DNA from: Nocardiopsis potens DSM 45234
Lineage (GTDB): Bacteria; Actinomycetota; Actinomycetes; Streptosporangiales; Streptosporangiaceae
DNA length: 64,000 nt
Assembly (NCBI RefSeq): GCF_000341105.1
Contig: NZ_ANBB01000014.1
Coordinates: 62,001 to 126,000 of the forward strand
Direction of reading: 5' to 3'
Below are positions 32,804-42,213 of the stretch, piece by piece. The notes under the pieces are model-generated. The model saw nothing but the letters and a program-made list of their open reading frames with translations. It did not search any database and had not been told where the DNA came from. Each line of letters opens with the position of its first letter. Within the stretch, counting starts at the first letter, position 1. The position numbers and the translations under genes were made by a program.

Positions 32804-33082
32804 ATGAGCGTCAGTGTCCGAGTCCCCACCATCCTGCGCACCTACACCAAGGACGCCGCCCAGGTGACCGCCGAGGGCGCCACCCTCGACGAGGTCCTGA
32901 ACAGCCTGGACGCCGACCACCCGGGCATCCGGGCCCGGATCGTCGACGACTCCGGCAAGCTGCGCCGGTTCGTCAACGTCTACGTCGGCGACGAGGACGT
33001 CCGGTTCGCCGACGGGCTGGACACCGCCACCGCCGACGGCACCGAGGTGTCGATCATCCCCGCCGTGGCGGGCGGCTGCTGA
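32804..33082 (+). CDS. CysO/MoaD/ThiS-like sulfur carrier protein ending in Gly-Gly-Cys
   Basis: A 92-residue ubiquitin-fold sulfur carrier. It closely follows mycobacterial CysO: VRVPTILRTYTKD, LDEVLNSLDADHPGI, GKLRRFVNVYVGDEDVRF, then IIPAVAGGC. Carriers of this type end in Gly-Gly, which is adenylated and thiocarboxylated. Here Gly90-Gly91 is followed by one extra residue, Cys92, so trimming by a Mec/JAMM-type protease would be needed, or Cys92 has its own role. The ATG at 32804 has AAGGAGAG upstream. It lies 137 bp after the SAM-regulated ThrC-like gene with a large palindrome between. The likely role is sulfur donor for that enzyme (inferred). Confidence 0.85.
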   Translation: MSVSVRVPTILRTYTKDAAQVTAEGATLDEVLNSLDADHPGIRARIVDDSGKLRRFVNVYVGDEDVRFADGLDTATADGTEVSIIPAVAGGC

Positions 33083-33102
33083 CCGCGGCCCGGCCCTCTT
33101 CC

Positions 33103-33138
33103 GACCGCCGCATCCGGTGCGAACCGGGTGCGGCGGTC
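33103..33138. terminator. Hairpin terminator after the sulfur carrier gene
   Basis: The 16-bp arms GACCGCCGCATCCGGT and ACCGGGTGCGGCGGTC, with a GCGA loop and one wobble pair, lie 21 bp after the stop. Confidence 0.75.
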
Positions 33139-33217
33139 GTGTTCCCGGACCTCGGCCGGGACCGGCCGCAACCTGGTTGACCTGCGGGTAACCGCCGGGG
33201 GAAACCTCCGCAAGGCG

Positions 33218-33244
33218 TTTGCACTCGCAGGGGGCGAGTGCTAA
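33218..33244. promoter_or_regulatory. CIRCE element 1 (HrcA operator)
   Basis: TTTGCACTC-N9-GAGTGCTAA matches the CIRCE consensus TTAGCACTC-N9-GAGTGCTAA at all but one position. Confidence 0.88.
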
Positions 33245-33256
33245 AAAGGGGAGTCG

Positions 33257-33283
33257 TTAGCACTCCGAGACCTGGAGTGCTAA
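33257..33283. promoter_or_regulatory. CIRCE element 2 (HrcA operator)
   Basis: TTAGCACTC-N9-GAGTGCTAA is a perfect CIRCE inverted repeat, 12 bp after the first. Two sites in tandem imply tight heat-inducible repression of groEL by HrcA. Confidence 0.95.
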
Positions 33284-33302
33284 TTCGGGATCGAGACGAT
33301 GA

Positions 33303-35039
<1,737 letters not shown>

Positions 35040-35086
35040 TCCCCGTCCGGTCTGACCGGGTACGCGGTAGCAGCACCCGCGACAGC

Positions 35087-35117
35087 GAGGGCGGTCCCCG
35101 AAAAGGGGGCCGCCCTC
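35087..35117. terminator. Hairpin terminator after groEL
   Basis: A 13-bp stem, GAGGGCGGTCCCC / GGGGGCCGCCCTC, with a GAAAA loop, 47 bp after the stop. The remaining stretch to 35320 shows no features. Confidence 0.8.
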
Positions 35118-35320
35118 CGTCGTGTCCGGAACGGGACCGCCGGCGGCGGGAGGCGAGGGCGGGGAGGGGACCGACCGGCCGGTCCCCTCCCCGCCGTCGC
35201 TGCCCGCCTGAACCTTCACCCTGTGGGGCGCCGCGCTCGGGCGGGGCGTCTCTTGATCTCTCGGGCTTCCCGGGTTCCTCGTCGGTGTCGAGGTCGCCGG
35301 GGCGTTGCGGGGTGCTGCAT

Positions 35321-35896
35321 CTAGGCGCGGCGGTAGAGGGTGTAGTCGGCGCCGCTGTCGAAGGTGTGTCGGGAGACCGGCTCGAATCGGGCGGGTGCGT
35401 AGTCGGCGCCGTCGAACAGGGGCTTGCCGGCGCCGAGGAGGACCGGGTAGCGCTTGATGAAGAGCGCGTCGATCTCGGGCAGCAGCGCAGCGGCCGCCTT
35501 CGCTCCGCCGACCAGGCAGATGCCCAGCCCGCCCTCCTCCCGCTTGAGCTCGCGGACCGCCTCCAGCGGGTCGCCGGAGATGAACCGGACCGCCGGGTCC
35601 GGGCTGGTGCGGGAGGTGGAGAGCACGTACTCGCGCATGTGCGCATAGGGACGGGTGACGCCCTCGTCCAGGGCGACCCGGTACGAGCCGTAGCCCTGGA
35701 TCATGGTGTCGAAGCGGCGGTTGGGGCCGAGGTCGAGCCCGTACTGCTCGCGGACGCTCACCGGGACCAGCTCCGGGTACTCGGCGAAGTGGAACGCGCC
35801 GGTGTCCTCGGCGTGCGGGAAGCCGTCGAACGAGCCGTCCGGCGCGCAGATGTAGCCGTCGACGGAGACGGCGACGAAGTAGGTGAGTTCACGCAT
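35321..35896 (-). CDS. Dihydrofolate reductase family protein (RibD C-terminal domain)
   Basis: A 191-residue NADPH-dependent reductase-like protein of the RibD_C/DHFR superfamily. The N-terminal RELTYFVAVSVDGYICAPDGSFDGF, the middle IQGYGSYRVAL and YVLSTSR, and the late GGLGICLVGGAKAAAALLPEIDAL are characteristic. The substrate is unknown; many such single-domain proteins sit beside their own regulator. I chose the ATG at 35896 because GGAGG lies upstream and the reductase strand starts there. It is divergent from a TetR gene across a 36-bp palindrome, so TetR repression is likely. Confidence 0.82.
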   Translation of the reverse strand: MRELTYFVAVSVDGYICAPDGSFDGFPHAEDTGAFHFAEYPELVPVSVREQYGLDLGPNRRFDTMIQGYGSYRVALDEGVTRPYAHMREYVLSTSRTSPDPAVRFISGDPLEAVRELKREEGGLGICLVGGAKAAAALLPEIDALFIKRYPVLLGAGKPLFDGADYAPARFEPVSRHTFDSGADYTLYRRA

Positions 35897-35941
35897 GGGG
35901 ACCTCCAGGCCGGAACGGGTGCGGTGCCGGGGTGGATCCCG

Positions 35942-35977
35942 AACCACTTCAGTTATAGTACTTCATGTGTAGTGGTT
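35942..35977. promoter_or_regulatory. Candidate TetR operator
   Basis: A 36-bp imperfect palindrome between the divergent reductase and TetR genes. It has perfect 7-bp ends, AACCACT / AGTGGTT, and a central AGTACT. A TATAGT hexamer inside it could be a -10 box, so binding would block the promoter. Confidence 0.55.
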
Positions 35978-36006
35978 GCAACCCGTCTCCGAGGAGGACC
36001 CCGACC

Positions 36007-36579
36007 ATGGCCAAGAACCCCCGCCGCCGGGCCGAGCTGCTCGACGCCGCGCTCCGGGTGCTCGCCGGGCAGGGCGCGCGCGGGCTGACCTTCCGCGCGG
36101 TCGACGCGGAGGCCGGCGTCCCGGCCGGCACCGCGTCGAACTACTTCGCCGGCCGCGACGACCTGCTCAACCAGGCCGGCGGGCACATCTACGTGCGGCT
36201 CGCCCCCGACCCCGAGCAGGCCGCCGAGGCGCTGAGCGGCGCGCCCACCAAGGAGCACCTGGCGGACCTGATGCGCTGGATCGTCGGGCGGATGGCGGAG
36301 AACCGCACCGTCTACCTGGCGCTGCTGGAGCTGCGCCTGGAGGCGACCCGCCGGCCGGAGCTGCGCGCCACGCTCACCGAGCGGATCCGGGAGGACCTGG
36401 AGGCCAACGCCGCCGGGCACGCCGCGTCCGGGATGCCCGGCGGGCGGACCGAGGTGGTGCTGCTCCACCTCGCCCTCAACGGGCTGGTCGCCGAAGTGCT
36501 CACGCTCCCCGGGGTGCTCGACGGCGAGTGCGACCCGGACGAGCTGATCGGCCTGATGGTGGACCGCCTGGTCCCCTGA
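36007..36579 (+). CDS. TetR/AcrR family transcriptional regulator
   Basis: A 190-residue regulator. Residues 7-55 form the TetR helix-turn-helix (RRAELLDAALRVLAGQGARGLTFRAVDAEAGVPAGTASNYFAGRDDLL). The remainder is a helical ligand-binding domain (MRWIVGRMAENRTVYLALLELRLEATRRPEL). The ATG at 36007 follows GAGGAGG. It is divergent from the RibD-like reductase, which it probably represses together with itself through the palindrome in the shared gap. The inducer cannot be predicted. Confidence 0.88.
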   Translation: MAKNPRRRAELLDAALRVLAGQGARGLTFRAVDAEAGVPAGTASNYFAGRDDLLNQAGGHIYVRLAPDPEQAAEALSGAPTKEHLADLMRWIVGRMAENRTVYLALLELRLEATRRPELRATLTERIREDLEANAAGHAASGMPGGRTEVVLLHLALNGLVAEVLTLPGVLDGECDPDELIGLMVDRLVP

Positions 36580-36588
36580 GCGCCGCCC

Positions 36589-36622
36589 GCCGGGGCCCGG
36601 CCTCCTCCGAGCCGGCCCCGGC
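36589..36622. terminator. Hairpin terminator after tetR
   Basis: The arms GCCGGGGCCCGGC and GCCGGCCCCGGC pair with one bulged base, ten bases after the stop. Confidence 0.55.
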
Positions 36623-36707
36623 GCCCGCACCGCCCCGGGGGAAACCCCCAGGTCGAGACGGGTGTGTCCGGGTGTGCTGAGAAATCTCCCAGATAATCGG
36701 GGTGAAA

Positions 36708-37346
36708 ATGAGAAATCTGGGAACCCGGTCGGGGGCGGGGGCGTCCAAAGCCGACGTGGAGGATCTTTTCGACACCGTTCCGATCATCGTGAAGCAGCCG
36801 AAGCGCTTCTTCGTCGATGAGTCGGAGTACCACTGCTACGACGCCCACGGGCGGCACGTCGCGCACATCTATGAGGAGGGGCTCGACGGGGGGATGCGGG
36901 CGCTCCGCTTCCTCGCAGAGAACACCTCGGGCTTCGCGCGCAAGCTGGTGGTGAACGACGCCTACCGGCGCCCGCGGCTGCGGATCCACAAGCAGTGGTC
37001 GCTGTGGACGGCGTCGACCGGCATCATGCTGGCCGACGGGACCCCCGTCGGCTACATCGATCAGGACTTCCGGCTGTTCAAGGCGGGCTTCCGGCTGCTG
37101 GACGGCTGGAAGCGCCAGGTGGGGATGCTCAACGGGGACTTCTGGGGGTTCCGCTTCCGGATCGACGACGCGAGCGGCCACGAGGTCGCCAAGGTCGATC
37201 GCAGCGTCCCCGACCTGGGAGAGTTCTTCACCGCGGCGGACAGCTACGTGCTGTGGCGGCGCTACCCCAACCTGCCCGAGCCGCTGCGGACCCTGGTCCT
37301 GGCCGCGGGCATCACGGTCGACCTGGTCCTCGCCGAAGGGAAGTGA
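36708..37346 (+). CDS. LURP-one/scramblase-like family protein
   Basis: A 212-residue soluble protein of the LURP-one-related (Tubby-like) fold. Recognisable parts are VKQPKRFFVDESEYHCYDAHGR, the repeated pattern DGTPVGYIDQDFRLFKAGFRLLD, and WGFRFRIDDASGHEVAKVDR. The family includes plant LURP-one and bacterial phospholipid-scramblase-related proteins; the bacterial role is unknown. A GATAAT -10 hexamer (36692-36697) ends just before the start, so the message has little or no leader. The start could be GTG 36702 or ATG 36708. No operon partner is evident. Confidence 0.75.
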   Translation: MRNLGTRSGAGASKADVEDLFDTVPIIVKQPKRFFVDESEYHCYDAHGRHVAHIYEEGLDGGMRALRFLAENTSGFARKLVVNDAYRRPRLRIHKQWSLWTASTGIMLADGTPVGYIDQDFRLFKAGFRLLDGWKRQVGMLNGDFWGFRFRIDDASGHEVAKVDRSVPDLGEFFTAADSYVLWRRYPNLPEPLRTLVLAAGITVDLVLAEGK

Positions 37347-37443
37347 CGGGCCCGGCCGGGCCCGGAGACCGTCCGGCCGCGCGGCGCCCCGCGGGGCGGC
37401 CGGTTCCCACTCTGCGGGAACCGCGGTCAAGAACAGCGAAAAG

Positions 37444-37461
37444 AATCCGATTTGTCGGATT
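37444..37461. promoter_or_regulatory. Short palindrome upstream of the lipoprotein gene
   Basis: AATCCGA-TTTG-TCGGATT is a perfect 7-bp inverted repeat in the 187-bp gap before the septum-formation-like gene. An AT-rich TTATATT follows. It is a candidate operator. Confidence 0.35.
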
Positions 37462-37533
37462 TGAGAGTTATATTTGCCGGGTTCGGCAGACCCCCGGCCA
37501 CATCCCCGATCTGTGAATACGGAGCCACCCCCG

Positions 37534-38121
37534 ATGTCCCTCGACACCACCGCGTTCGCCCCCCTGGCCAAGAAGGCGCTGCTGGGCGCCGCCCTCATCG
37601 GCGCCGTCACCATGAGCTCCGGCTGCGGCGCGCTGATCAGCGGCATCCAGCAGGCGCAGCAGGAGTCCCAGGGCGCCCCCGAGGCCCCGGACCCCGCGAC
37701 CGACACCCCGGTCGACGCGCCCAGCGACCCCGCCGCCACCGACGTGCCCGCCGAGGAGGAGGACGTCGCCGCCTTCGACATCGCCGTCGGCGACTGCCTC
37801 AACGACGAGAGCATCGTCGGCGAGGTCAGCGAGGTGCCGCTGACCGAGTGCTCCTCCCCGCACGACTCCGAGGTCTACGCCTCCACCACCTCCTCCGCCA
37901 CCACCTGGCCGGGCGAGGACGGCATGGCCCAGGAGGCGCAGGAGTTCTGCGAGGCCGAGTTCGCCACCTTCATCGGCGTCTCCATCGACCAGTCGATCTA
38001 CCAGTTCAGCTACTACACCCCGACCCAGGAGGCGTTCGACGCCTTCGACCGGGAGATCTCCTGCGTGGTCTCCGACCCGTCCGGCCAGACCACCGGCAGC
38101 CTCGCCGGCGTCGCGCAGTGA
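37534..38121 (+). CDS. Septum-formation family-like lipoprotein
   Basis: A 195-residue exported protein. The N-terminus ends MSSGC with Cys31 as a plausible lipidation site. A Pro/Asp/Ala linker (about 45-80) follows, then a domain starting FDIAVGDCLNDE, with TECSSPHDSEVYAS, EFCEAEFATFIG and ISCVVSDPSGQTTGSLAG. This cysteine spacing and the C(L)ND...C..PHDxEV pattern match the actinobacterial Septum_form family, linked to septation in Streptomyces. The ATG at 37534 has GGAG nine bases upstream. It stands alone. The role in division is family-based only. Confidence 0.75.
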   Translation: MSLDTTAFAPLAKKALLGAALIGAVTMSSGCGALISGIQQAQQESQGAPEAPDPATDTPVDAPSDPAATDVPAEEEDVAAFDIAVGDCLNDESIVGEVSEVPLTECSSPHDSEVYASTTSSATTWPGEDGMAQEAQEFCEAEFATFIGVSIDQSIYQFSYYTPTQEAFDAFDREISCVVSDPSGQTTGSLAGVAQ

Positions 38122-38161
38122 CCCCGGGCGCCGGGCGGAATGCCCGGCGCCGCGGGGTGTT

Positions 38162-39235
38162 GTGCTGAACGTGACCTCAGTACAGGAAGCCCCCACCGCC
38201 GCTCCCGCCCCCGCCCCCGGCGGGCCGCGGCTCTCCGTCCTGGACCGCTCCAGCATCCGCGAGGGGCGGGACCCCTCCGGGGCGGTGCGCGAGACCGTCG
38301 AGTTCGCCCGCGCCGCCGAAGAGCTCGGCTACCACCGGTTCTGGGTCTCCGAGCACCACGGGGTGCCCGGCCTGGCCGGGCCGGCCCCGGCGGTGCTGGC
38401 CATGGCGGTCGCCGAGCGCACCTCCTCGATCCGGGTCGGCACCGGCGGCGTGATGCTGCCCAACCACCGGCCGCTCGCCGTCGCCGAGTCGTTCGGGGTG
38501 CTGGAGTCGCTGCACCCCGGCCGGATCGACATGGGGGTGGGCCGCTCCCTGGCGTTCACCTCCGGCATCCGCCGGGCGCTGGGCACCGGGCGGGACTCCG
38601 CCGCGGACTTCCCCGAGCGCCTGGCCGAGCTGCTCGGCTACTTCACCGGGGACCAGCGCGACCACCCCGGGGTCCGGGCCTATCCGGGGGAGGGGCTGCG
38701 CCCCTCCCCGTTCCTGCTCGGCACCGGCGAGGGCTCGGCGGAGCTGGCCGGGCGGCTCGGACTGGCCCTGGTCACCGCGCCGGTCCGGGGCGAGGAGGCG
38801 ATGGCCGGAGTGGTCGCCCGCTACCGGGACGCGTTCCGCCCGTCGGTGTGGGGCGCCGAGCCCTACACGGCGGTCGCGCTCGGCGTCGCGGTCGCGCCGA
38901 CCGAGGAGGAGGCGCGCCGGCTGCTGGTCCCGGAGGCGTGGGCGCAGGCCCACTCCCGGACCCGGGGCGTCTTCCCGCCGCTGGAGCCCGCCGAGCGGGC
39001 CCTGGAGCGGGAGATGACGCCCCGGCAGCGGGAGTACCTGGAGGAGTCGGTCGCCGCGGGCCTGTACGGCACCCCCGACCGGGTCCGCGCCGAGCTGGCC
39101 CGGCTGACCGCGCGGATCGGCGCCGAGGAGGTGCTGGTCACGCTGAGCACCTACGACCGGGCGGAGATGCTGGACTCCTACCGGATGCTGGCCGAGGCGG
39201 TCGCGCCCGCGCCTTCGCCCGCGTCTCCGCGATGA
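38162..39235 (+). CDS. LLM class flavin-dependent oxidoreductase
   Basis: A 357-residue luciferase-like monooxygenase-fold protein using FMN or F420. The signature is LSVLDRSSIREG near the start, then FARAAEELGYHRFWVSEHHGVPGLAGPAPAVL, RVGTGGVMLPNH and ESLHPGRIDMGVGRS. Members such as the YbbN/YtnJ-like MsnO8 group share this order. The start is GTG at 38162 or GTG at 38171. The stop codon TGA lies inside the left edge of a palindromic repeat (GCGATGATC), so the repeat provides the gene's end. It is convergent with the R2lox gene. Confidence 0.87.
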   Translation: MLNVTSVQEAPTAAPAPAPGGPRLSVLDRSSIREGRDPSGAVRETVEFARAAEELGYHRFWVSEHHGVPGLAGPAPAVLAMAVAERTSSIRVGTGGVMLPNHRPLAVAESFGVLESLHPGRIDMGVGRSLAFTSGIRRALGTGRDSAADFPERLAELLGYFTGDQRDHPGVRAYPGEGLRPSPFLLGTGEGSAELAGRLGLALVTAPVRGEEAMAGVVARYRDAFRPSVWGAEPYTAVALGVAVAPTEEEARRLLVPEAWAQAHSRTRGVFPPLEPAERALEREMTPRQREYLEESVAAGLYGTPDRVRAELARLTARIGAEEVLVTLSTYDRAEMLDSYRMLAEAVAPAPSPASPR

Positions 39236-39285
39236 TCTCGGTGCTGCGGCCGCCTCCGGGACGGCCGCAGCACCGAGACCATCGC
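39229..39285. repeat. Palindrome of the GATNATCTTG family overlapping a stop codon
   Basis: Two 24-bp arms (39229-39252, 39262-39285) with one mismatch; the outer word is GCGATGATCTCGGTGCTGCG. It sits between convergent genes and contains the TGA of the upstream gene. Confidence 0.85.
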
Positions 39286-39293
39286 CTCGGGGG

Positions 39294-40256
39294 TCAGGTC
39301 AGCCGGGACATCGCGGCCCGGTCCTCCTCGCCGAACCGCTCCTCCAGCTCCTCGGGGGAGGCGTCCACGTCGATCCGGCCGACCGGTACGCCGCGGGCGG
39401 TCTCGATGGCGCCCAGCCGGCGCAGCGCCCGGTCGGTGGCGTAGCGCAGCAGCTCGCCCTCGGGCAGCTGGTACCGCCGGTCCTCCTCGCTCTCCAGCGG
39501 GGTGTCGGCGGAGGCGACGGTGGCCTGCAGATGCGGCAGCAGCTCCTCCAGCCGGTCGGCGACCACCTGCCAGTTGGCGTCGTCGGCGGCGACGTGCCGC
39601 CGGCAGGTGAAGGTGCCCCAGGCCATGTGCCGCCGCTCGTCGTCGCCGATCCGGCGGATGATCTCCCGCATGCCGGGGAAGATGTTCCGCGCCGTGCACA
39701 GGTGGTTCCAGGAGTAGTAGCCGGTCAGCGCGAGGGCGCCCTCGATGACGTGGTTGTAGGTGACCGAGGCGCGCACCTGGTTGGCCGGGGAGGGGTCGTC
39801 GAGCAGCAGGTTCAGCGACTCGGGCAGCTCCCGGTAGAACAGGGCCCGGTAGCCGGGGTTCCGGTCGATGTGGGCGTGCAGGTCCTCGGTGACGCCGACG
39901 GCGTCCAGCCAGAGCCGGAACGCCTGGACGTGCTTGGCCTCCTCGAAGGCGAACTGGGTCAGGTACATCTCGTCGCCGATCCGCCCCTCGGCGGCCATCG
40001 CCCGGATGAAGGGCTGGATGTCCTCGGTCACGGCCTCCTCTCCGGCGACGAACTGCGCGCACAGCCGGAGGATCCGCTCCCGGGCCTCGTCGCTGAGCCC
40101 CTTCCAGTCCTCGGCGTCGGCGGACATGTCGATCGAGGCGGGGTCCCAGAACCTGGCGTTGCCCTTGGCGAACAGCCGCAGCGGGAAGGAGTTCCAGTTC
40201 AGCCCGCCGCGGCGGATGGAGTGGAAGCCGTCGCGGGCGGGGGCGGTCTCGGTCAT
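39294..40256 (-). CDS. R2-like ligand-binding oxidase (R2lox, Mn/Fe)
   Basis: A 320-residue ferritin-like oxidase. All residues known from mycobacterial R2lox are present with a constant offset of five: metal ligands Glu73, Glu106, His109, Glu172, Glu207 and His210, plus Val76 and Tyr167, which form the Tyr-Val ether crosslink next to the Mn/Fe site. The motifs are [33 protein letters not shown] and [11 protein letters not shown]. The protein is not a ribonucleotide reductase subunit; it binds a long-chain fatty-acid-like ligand and its physiological substrate is unknown. The ATG at 40256 has a GGAGG site and matches the usual N-terminus. It is monocistronic. Confidence 0.9.
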   Translation of the reverse strand: MTETAPARDGFHSIRRGGLNWNSFPLRLFAKGNARFWDPASIDMSADAEDWKGLSDEARERILRLCAQFVAGEEAVTEDIQPFIRAMAAEGRIGDEMYLTQFAFEEAKHVQAFRLWLDAVGVTEDLHAHIDRNPGYRALFYRELPESLNLLLDDPSPANQVRASVTYNHVIEGALALTGYYSWNHLCTARNIFPGMREIIRRIGDDERRHMAWGTFTCRRHVAADDANWQVVADRLEELLPHLQATVASADTPLESEEDRRYQLPEGELLRYATDRALRRLGAIETARGVPVGRIDVDASPEELEERFGEEDRAAMSRLT

Positions 40257-40504
40257 CGGGGGCACCTCCGTGGCCTCGGGGTCGCCCCCCATGATTCGAC
40301 TCGCTCCGCCGGAATGTAAAGCACCCGGGGGACTTTCCCGCTCGGAAGAGGCGGAACGGCGGCCCGGGGGCGATCCGGCCCGGGCCGGCGGCCGGATGCG
40401 GACCGGCCGAAGCGCGCGAGGCGGTACGGTCATGGTGACCGCACCGGCGCCGGGACCGGGCCGGGCGGTTCCGCGACCCGCCCCGCCGACCACCGGGAGA
40501 GAAC

Positions 40505-40741
40505 GTGTTCTGTGGCGACCCGCTGGCTCCCGGCTACGCGGACTGCACCCACCAGATGACGATCTTCGCCATCGCCTCCTCCATCCCGGCGATGCTGGCG
40601 CTGATCCTGATGGTGGCGGCCTTCGCCACGCCCGCGATGAAGGCCGTGCCGGCGCTGCGCACCCGCACCCTCGGCTACTCGCTCCTGGCCTGGGGCATCG
40701 CGGGGTTCACCCTGGTCATGGGGGTTCTTCCGTCGGTGTGA
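40505..40741 (+). CDS. Small hypothetical membrane protein
   Basis: A 78-residue protein with two membrane helices ([21 protein letters not shown] and [20 protein letters not shown]). Two cysteines near the start ([13 protein letters not shown]) would face outside and could pair. The GTG at 40505 has GGGAGAG upstream. It is convergent with the membrane protein array that follows. No family recognised. Confidence 0.5.
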   Translation: MFCGDPLAPGYADCTHQMTIFAIASSIPAMLALILMVAAFATPAMKAVPALRTRTLGYSLLAWGIAGFTLVMGVLPSV

Positions 40742-40759
40742 GCCGGGCGCGGCGCCGGA

Positions 40760-41179
40760 TCAGGGCGCCGTGGCGATCATCACCGCGAAGAACGCGACGA
40801 ACGCGACGATCCCCAGCCCCACCAGGCCGATGTGGATCCAGTTGGAGATCCAGGCGTACCTGGTGAACCGCCGGAACCGCTCGACGTCGTGCTTCTCCGA
40901 CATCGCGATGACCGCGAACACCATGCCGATGGCGTTGGTGAGCATGCTGCACAGGAGCATGGTGATCAGCGAGACCACCAGCGCGCCGACCGCGCTGCCC
41001 TGGCCCGCCTCGATCTCCGGGTCGGTGACCGGGTAGGGGCGGGGCGGGTACGGCGGCGGCTGCGGCCCGTACCCGGGGCCGTGCGGGAAGGACTGCTGGG
41101 CGCCGGTCTGGTAGCCGGGAGGCGGGTCGTAGCCTCCGGGGCGCTGGGACGGCCGGGCCGGGGGCCACTCGTCGCTCAT
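40760..41179 (-). CDS. Dispanin-like small membrane protein, array member 1
   Basis: A 139-residue protein. Residues 1-50 are Pro/Tyr/Gly-rich and cytoplasmic; two membrane helices follow (GALVVSLITMLLCSMLTNAIGMVFAVIAM and WIHIGLVGLGIVAFVAFFAVMI). A short charged loop SEKHDVERFRRFTRYAW lies between them. This layout, a Pro-rich head, a first helix with Cys, a charged loop and a second helix, resembles the CD225/dispanin and DUF4190-type groups. It is the last of four co-oriented genes with the same layout (43031 to 40760), which suggests tandem duplication and divergence. Function unknown. Confidence 0.6.
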   Translation of the reverse strand: MSDEWPPARPSQRPGGYDPPPGYQTGAQQSFPHGPGYGPQPPPYPPRPYPVTDPEIEAGQGSAVGALVVSLITMLLCSMLTNAIGMVFAVIAMSEKHDVERFRRFTRYAWISNWIHIGLVGLGIVAFVAFFAVMIATAP

Positions 41180-41225
41180 GTGTGCTCCGCTCCTCTCGGT
41201 GCCGGCGCTCCGGAGCGCCTCGTGG

Positions 41226-41726
41226 TCAGGACAGCAGGGCCAGGGCCATCATCATGATGCCGAGCAGGACCGCGGCGACCACGGCCAGGTAGACGAGGGT
41301 GCAGGCCCAGGTTCGGGCGATGTTCCGCTCCACCGCCTCCGGGTGGCGGGAGCCCACGGCCAGTGCGCCGAAGACCACGCCGGGGACGTTGATCAGCAGG
41401 CCGAGCAGCGGGGCCCCGATCAGCAGGCAGAAAAGCGGGAAGAGCAGGCTGAGCAGGGCGCACAGCAGGGCGGCGACGGCGGCCCCGGTCCGGGCCGGAG
41501 GCCCGGCGGGGGGTGCCGGAGCGGGCTGCGGGGCGGGTGCGGCCGCGATGCGGTAGCCCTGCGGCACCGGGGCCTGCGGTACCGGGGCCTGCGCCACTGC
41601 CGCCGGCGGCGGGGCGGACGGGAGCGGTGCGGAGGCCGGCGCGGCCGCGTGCGGCGGCGCGGCGGTCGGCATGAGGACGGGGCCGTCCTCCCAGAACCGC
41701 TCGGTGGCGGGCCGGTGCCCCTGCAT
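41226..41726 (-). CDS. Dispanin-like small membrane protein, array member 2
   Basis: A 166-residue protein with an Ala/Pro-rich head (residues 20-85, containing APVPQAPVPQ). A hydrophobic region follows (AAVAALLCALLSLLFPLFCLL and LLINVPGVVFGALAVG), then the loop SRHPEAVERNIARTWA and a last helix. It has the same architecture as its neighbours, but the first hydrophobic stretch is long enough for two helices. The ATG at 41726 has GGGAGGAGGGGA upstream. It lies 46 bp from the next array gene, so co-transcription is likely. Confidence 0.6.
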   Translation of the reverse strand: MQGHRPATERFWEDGPVLMPTAAPPHAAAPASAPLPSAPPPAAVAQAPVPQAPVPQGYRIAAAPAPQPAPAPPAGPPARTGAAVAALLCALLSLLFPLFCLLIGAPLLGLLINVPGVVFGALAVGSRHPEAVERNIARTWACTLVYLAVVAAVLLGIMMMALALLS

Positions 41727-41753
41727 GAGTTCCCCTCCTCCCGGGTGATCGGC

Positions 41754-42149
41754 TCATCGGAGCGGCGTCCCCGGGGCGCTTGCGATCCCCACGGCGATGG
41801 CGATCAGCAGGAAGCCGGTCAAAACGCCGATGCCCATCGTATTCCAGGCGTTGCGGCGCAGCCTATGCCGCAACGCCTCGTCGGAGACGATCGACATGTT
41901 GACCGCGAACACGATCGCGATCACCCCGCACACCGGGTTGCAGCAGGCCGTCATCGCGATCGCGGCGGTGAGCGTCGAGGCGTAGCCCGGGACGGTCTCC
42001 GCGGCGCCGCCGGCCGCGGCCTCGGTGGCGGCGGTGCGCTGCTCCGCGACGGTGTCGTACTCGGCCCCGGGCGGCGGCGCCATGCCGTCGAGCGGGTCGT
42101 AGTCCTCCGGGTCCGGAGGCGGTGCGATGCCGTCGTAGGGGTCGTGCAC
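41754..42149 (-). CDS. Dispanin-like small membrane protein, array member 3
   Basis: A 131-residue protein. The head is acidic and Pro-rich with two copies of an (I/M)APPP(D/G) motif: YDGIAPPPDPEDYDPLDGMAPPPG. The first helix contains two adjacent cysteines (AIAMTACCNPVCGVIAIVFAV), a position often palmitoylated in animal dispanins. The loop SIVSDEALRHRLRRNAWN and a second helix follow. The start is GTG at 42149 with GGAGGG upstream. The stop is 27 bp from the start of member 2. Confidence 0.6.
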   Translation of the reverse strand: MHDPYDGIAPPPDPEDYDPLDGMAPPPGAEYDTVAEQRTAATEAAAGGAAETVPGYASTLTAAIAMTACCNPVCGVIAIVFAVNMSIVSDEALRHRLRRNAWNTMGIGVLTGFLLIAIAVGIASAPGTPLR

Positions 42150-42213
42150 GGGGCGCCCTCCAGGGAGTTCTCCGTCTCGCCCCTCCGATGGGCGCCCGGG
42201 CGGCGCGGGTTCC

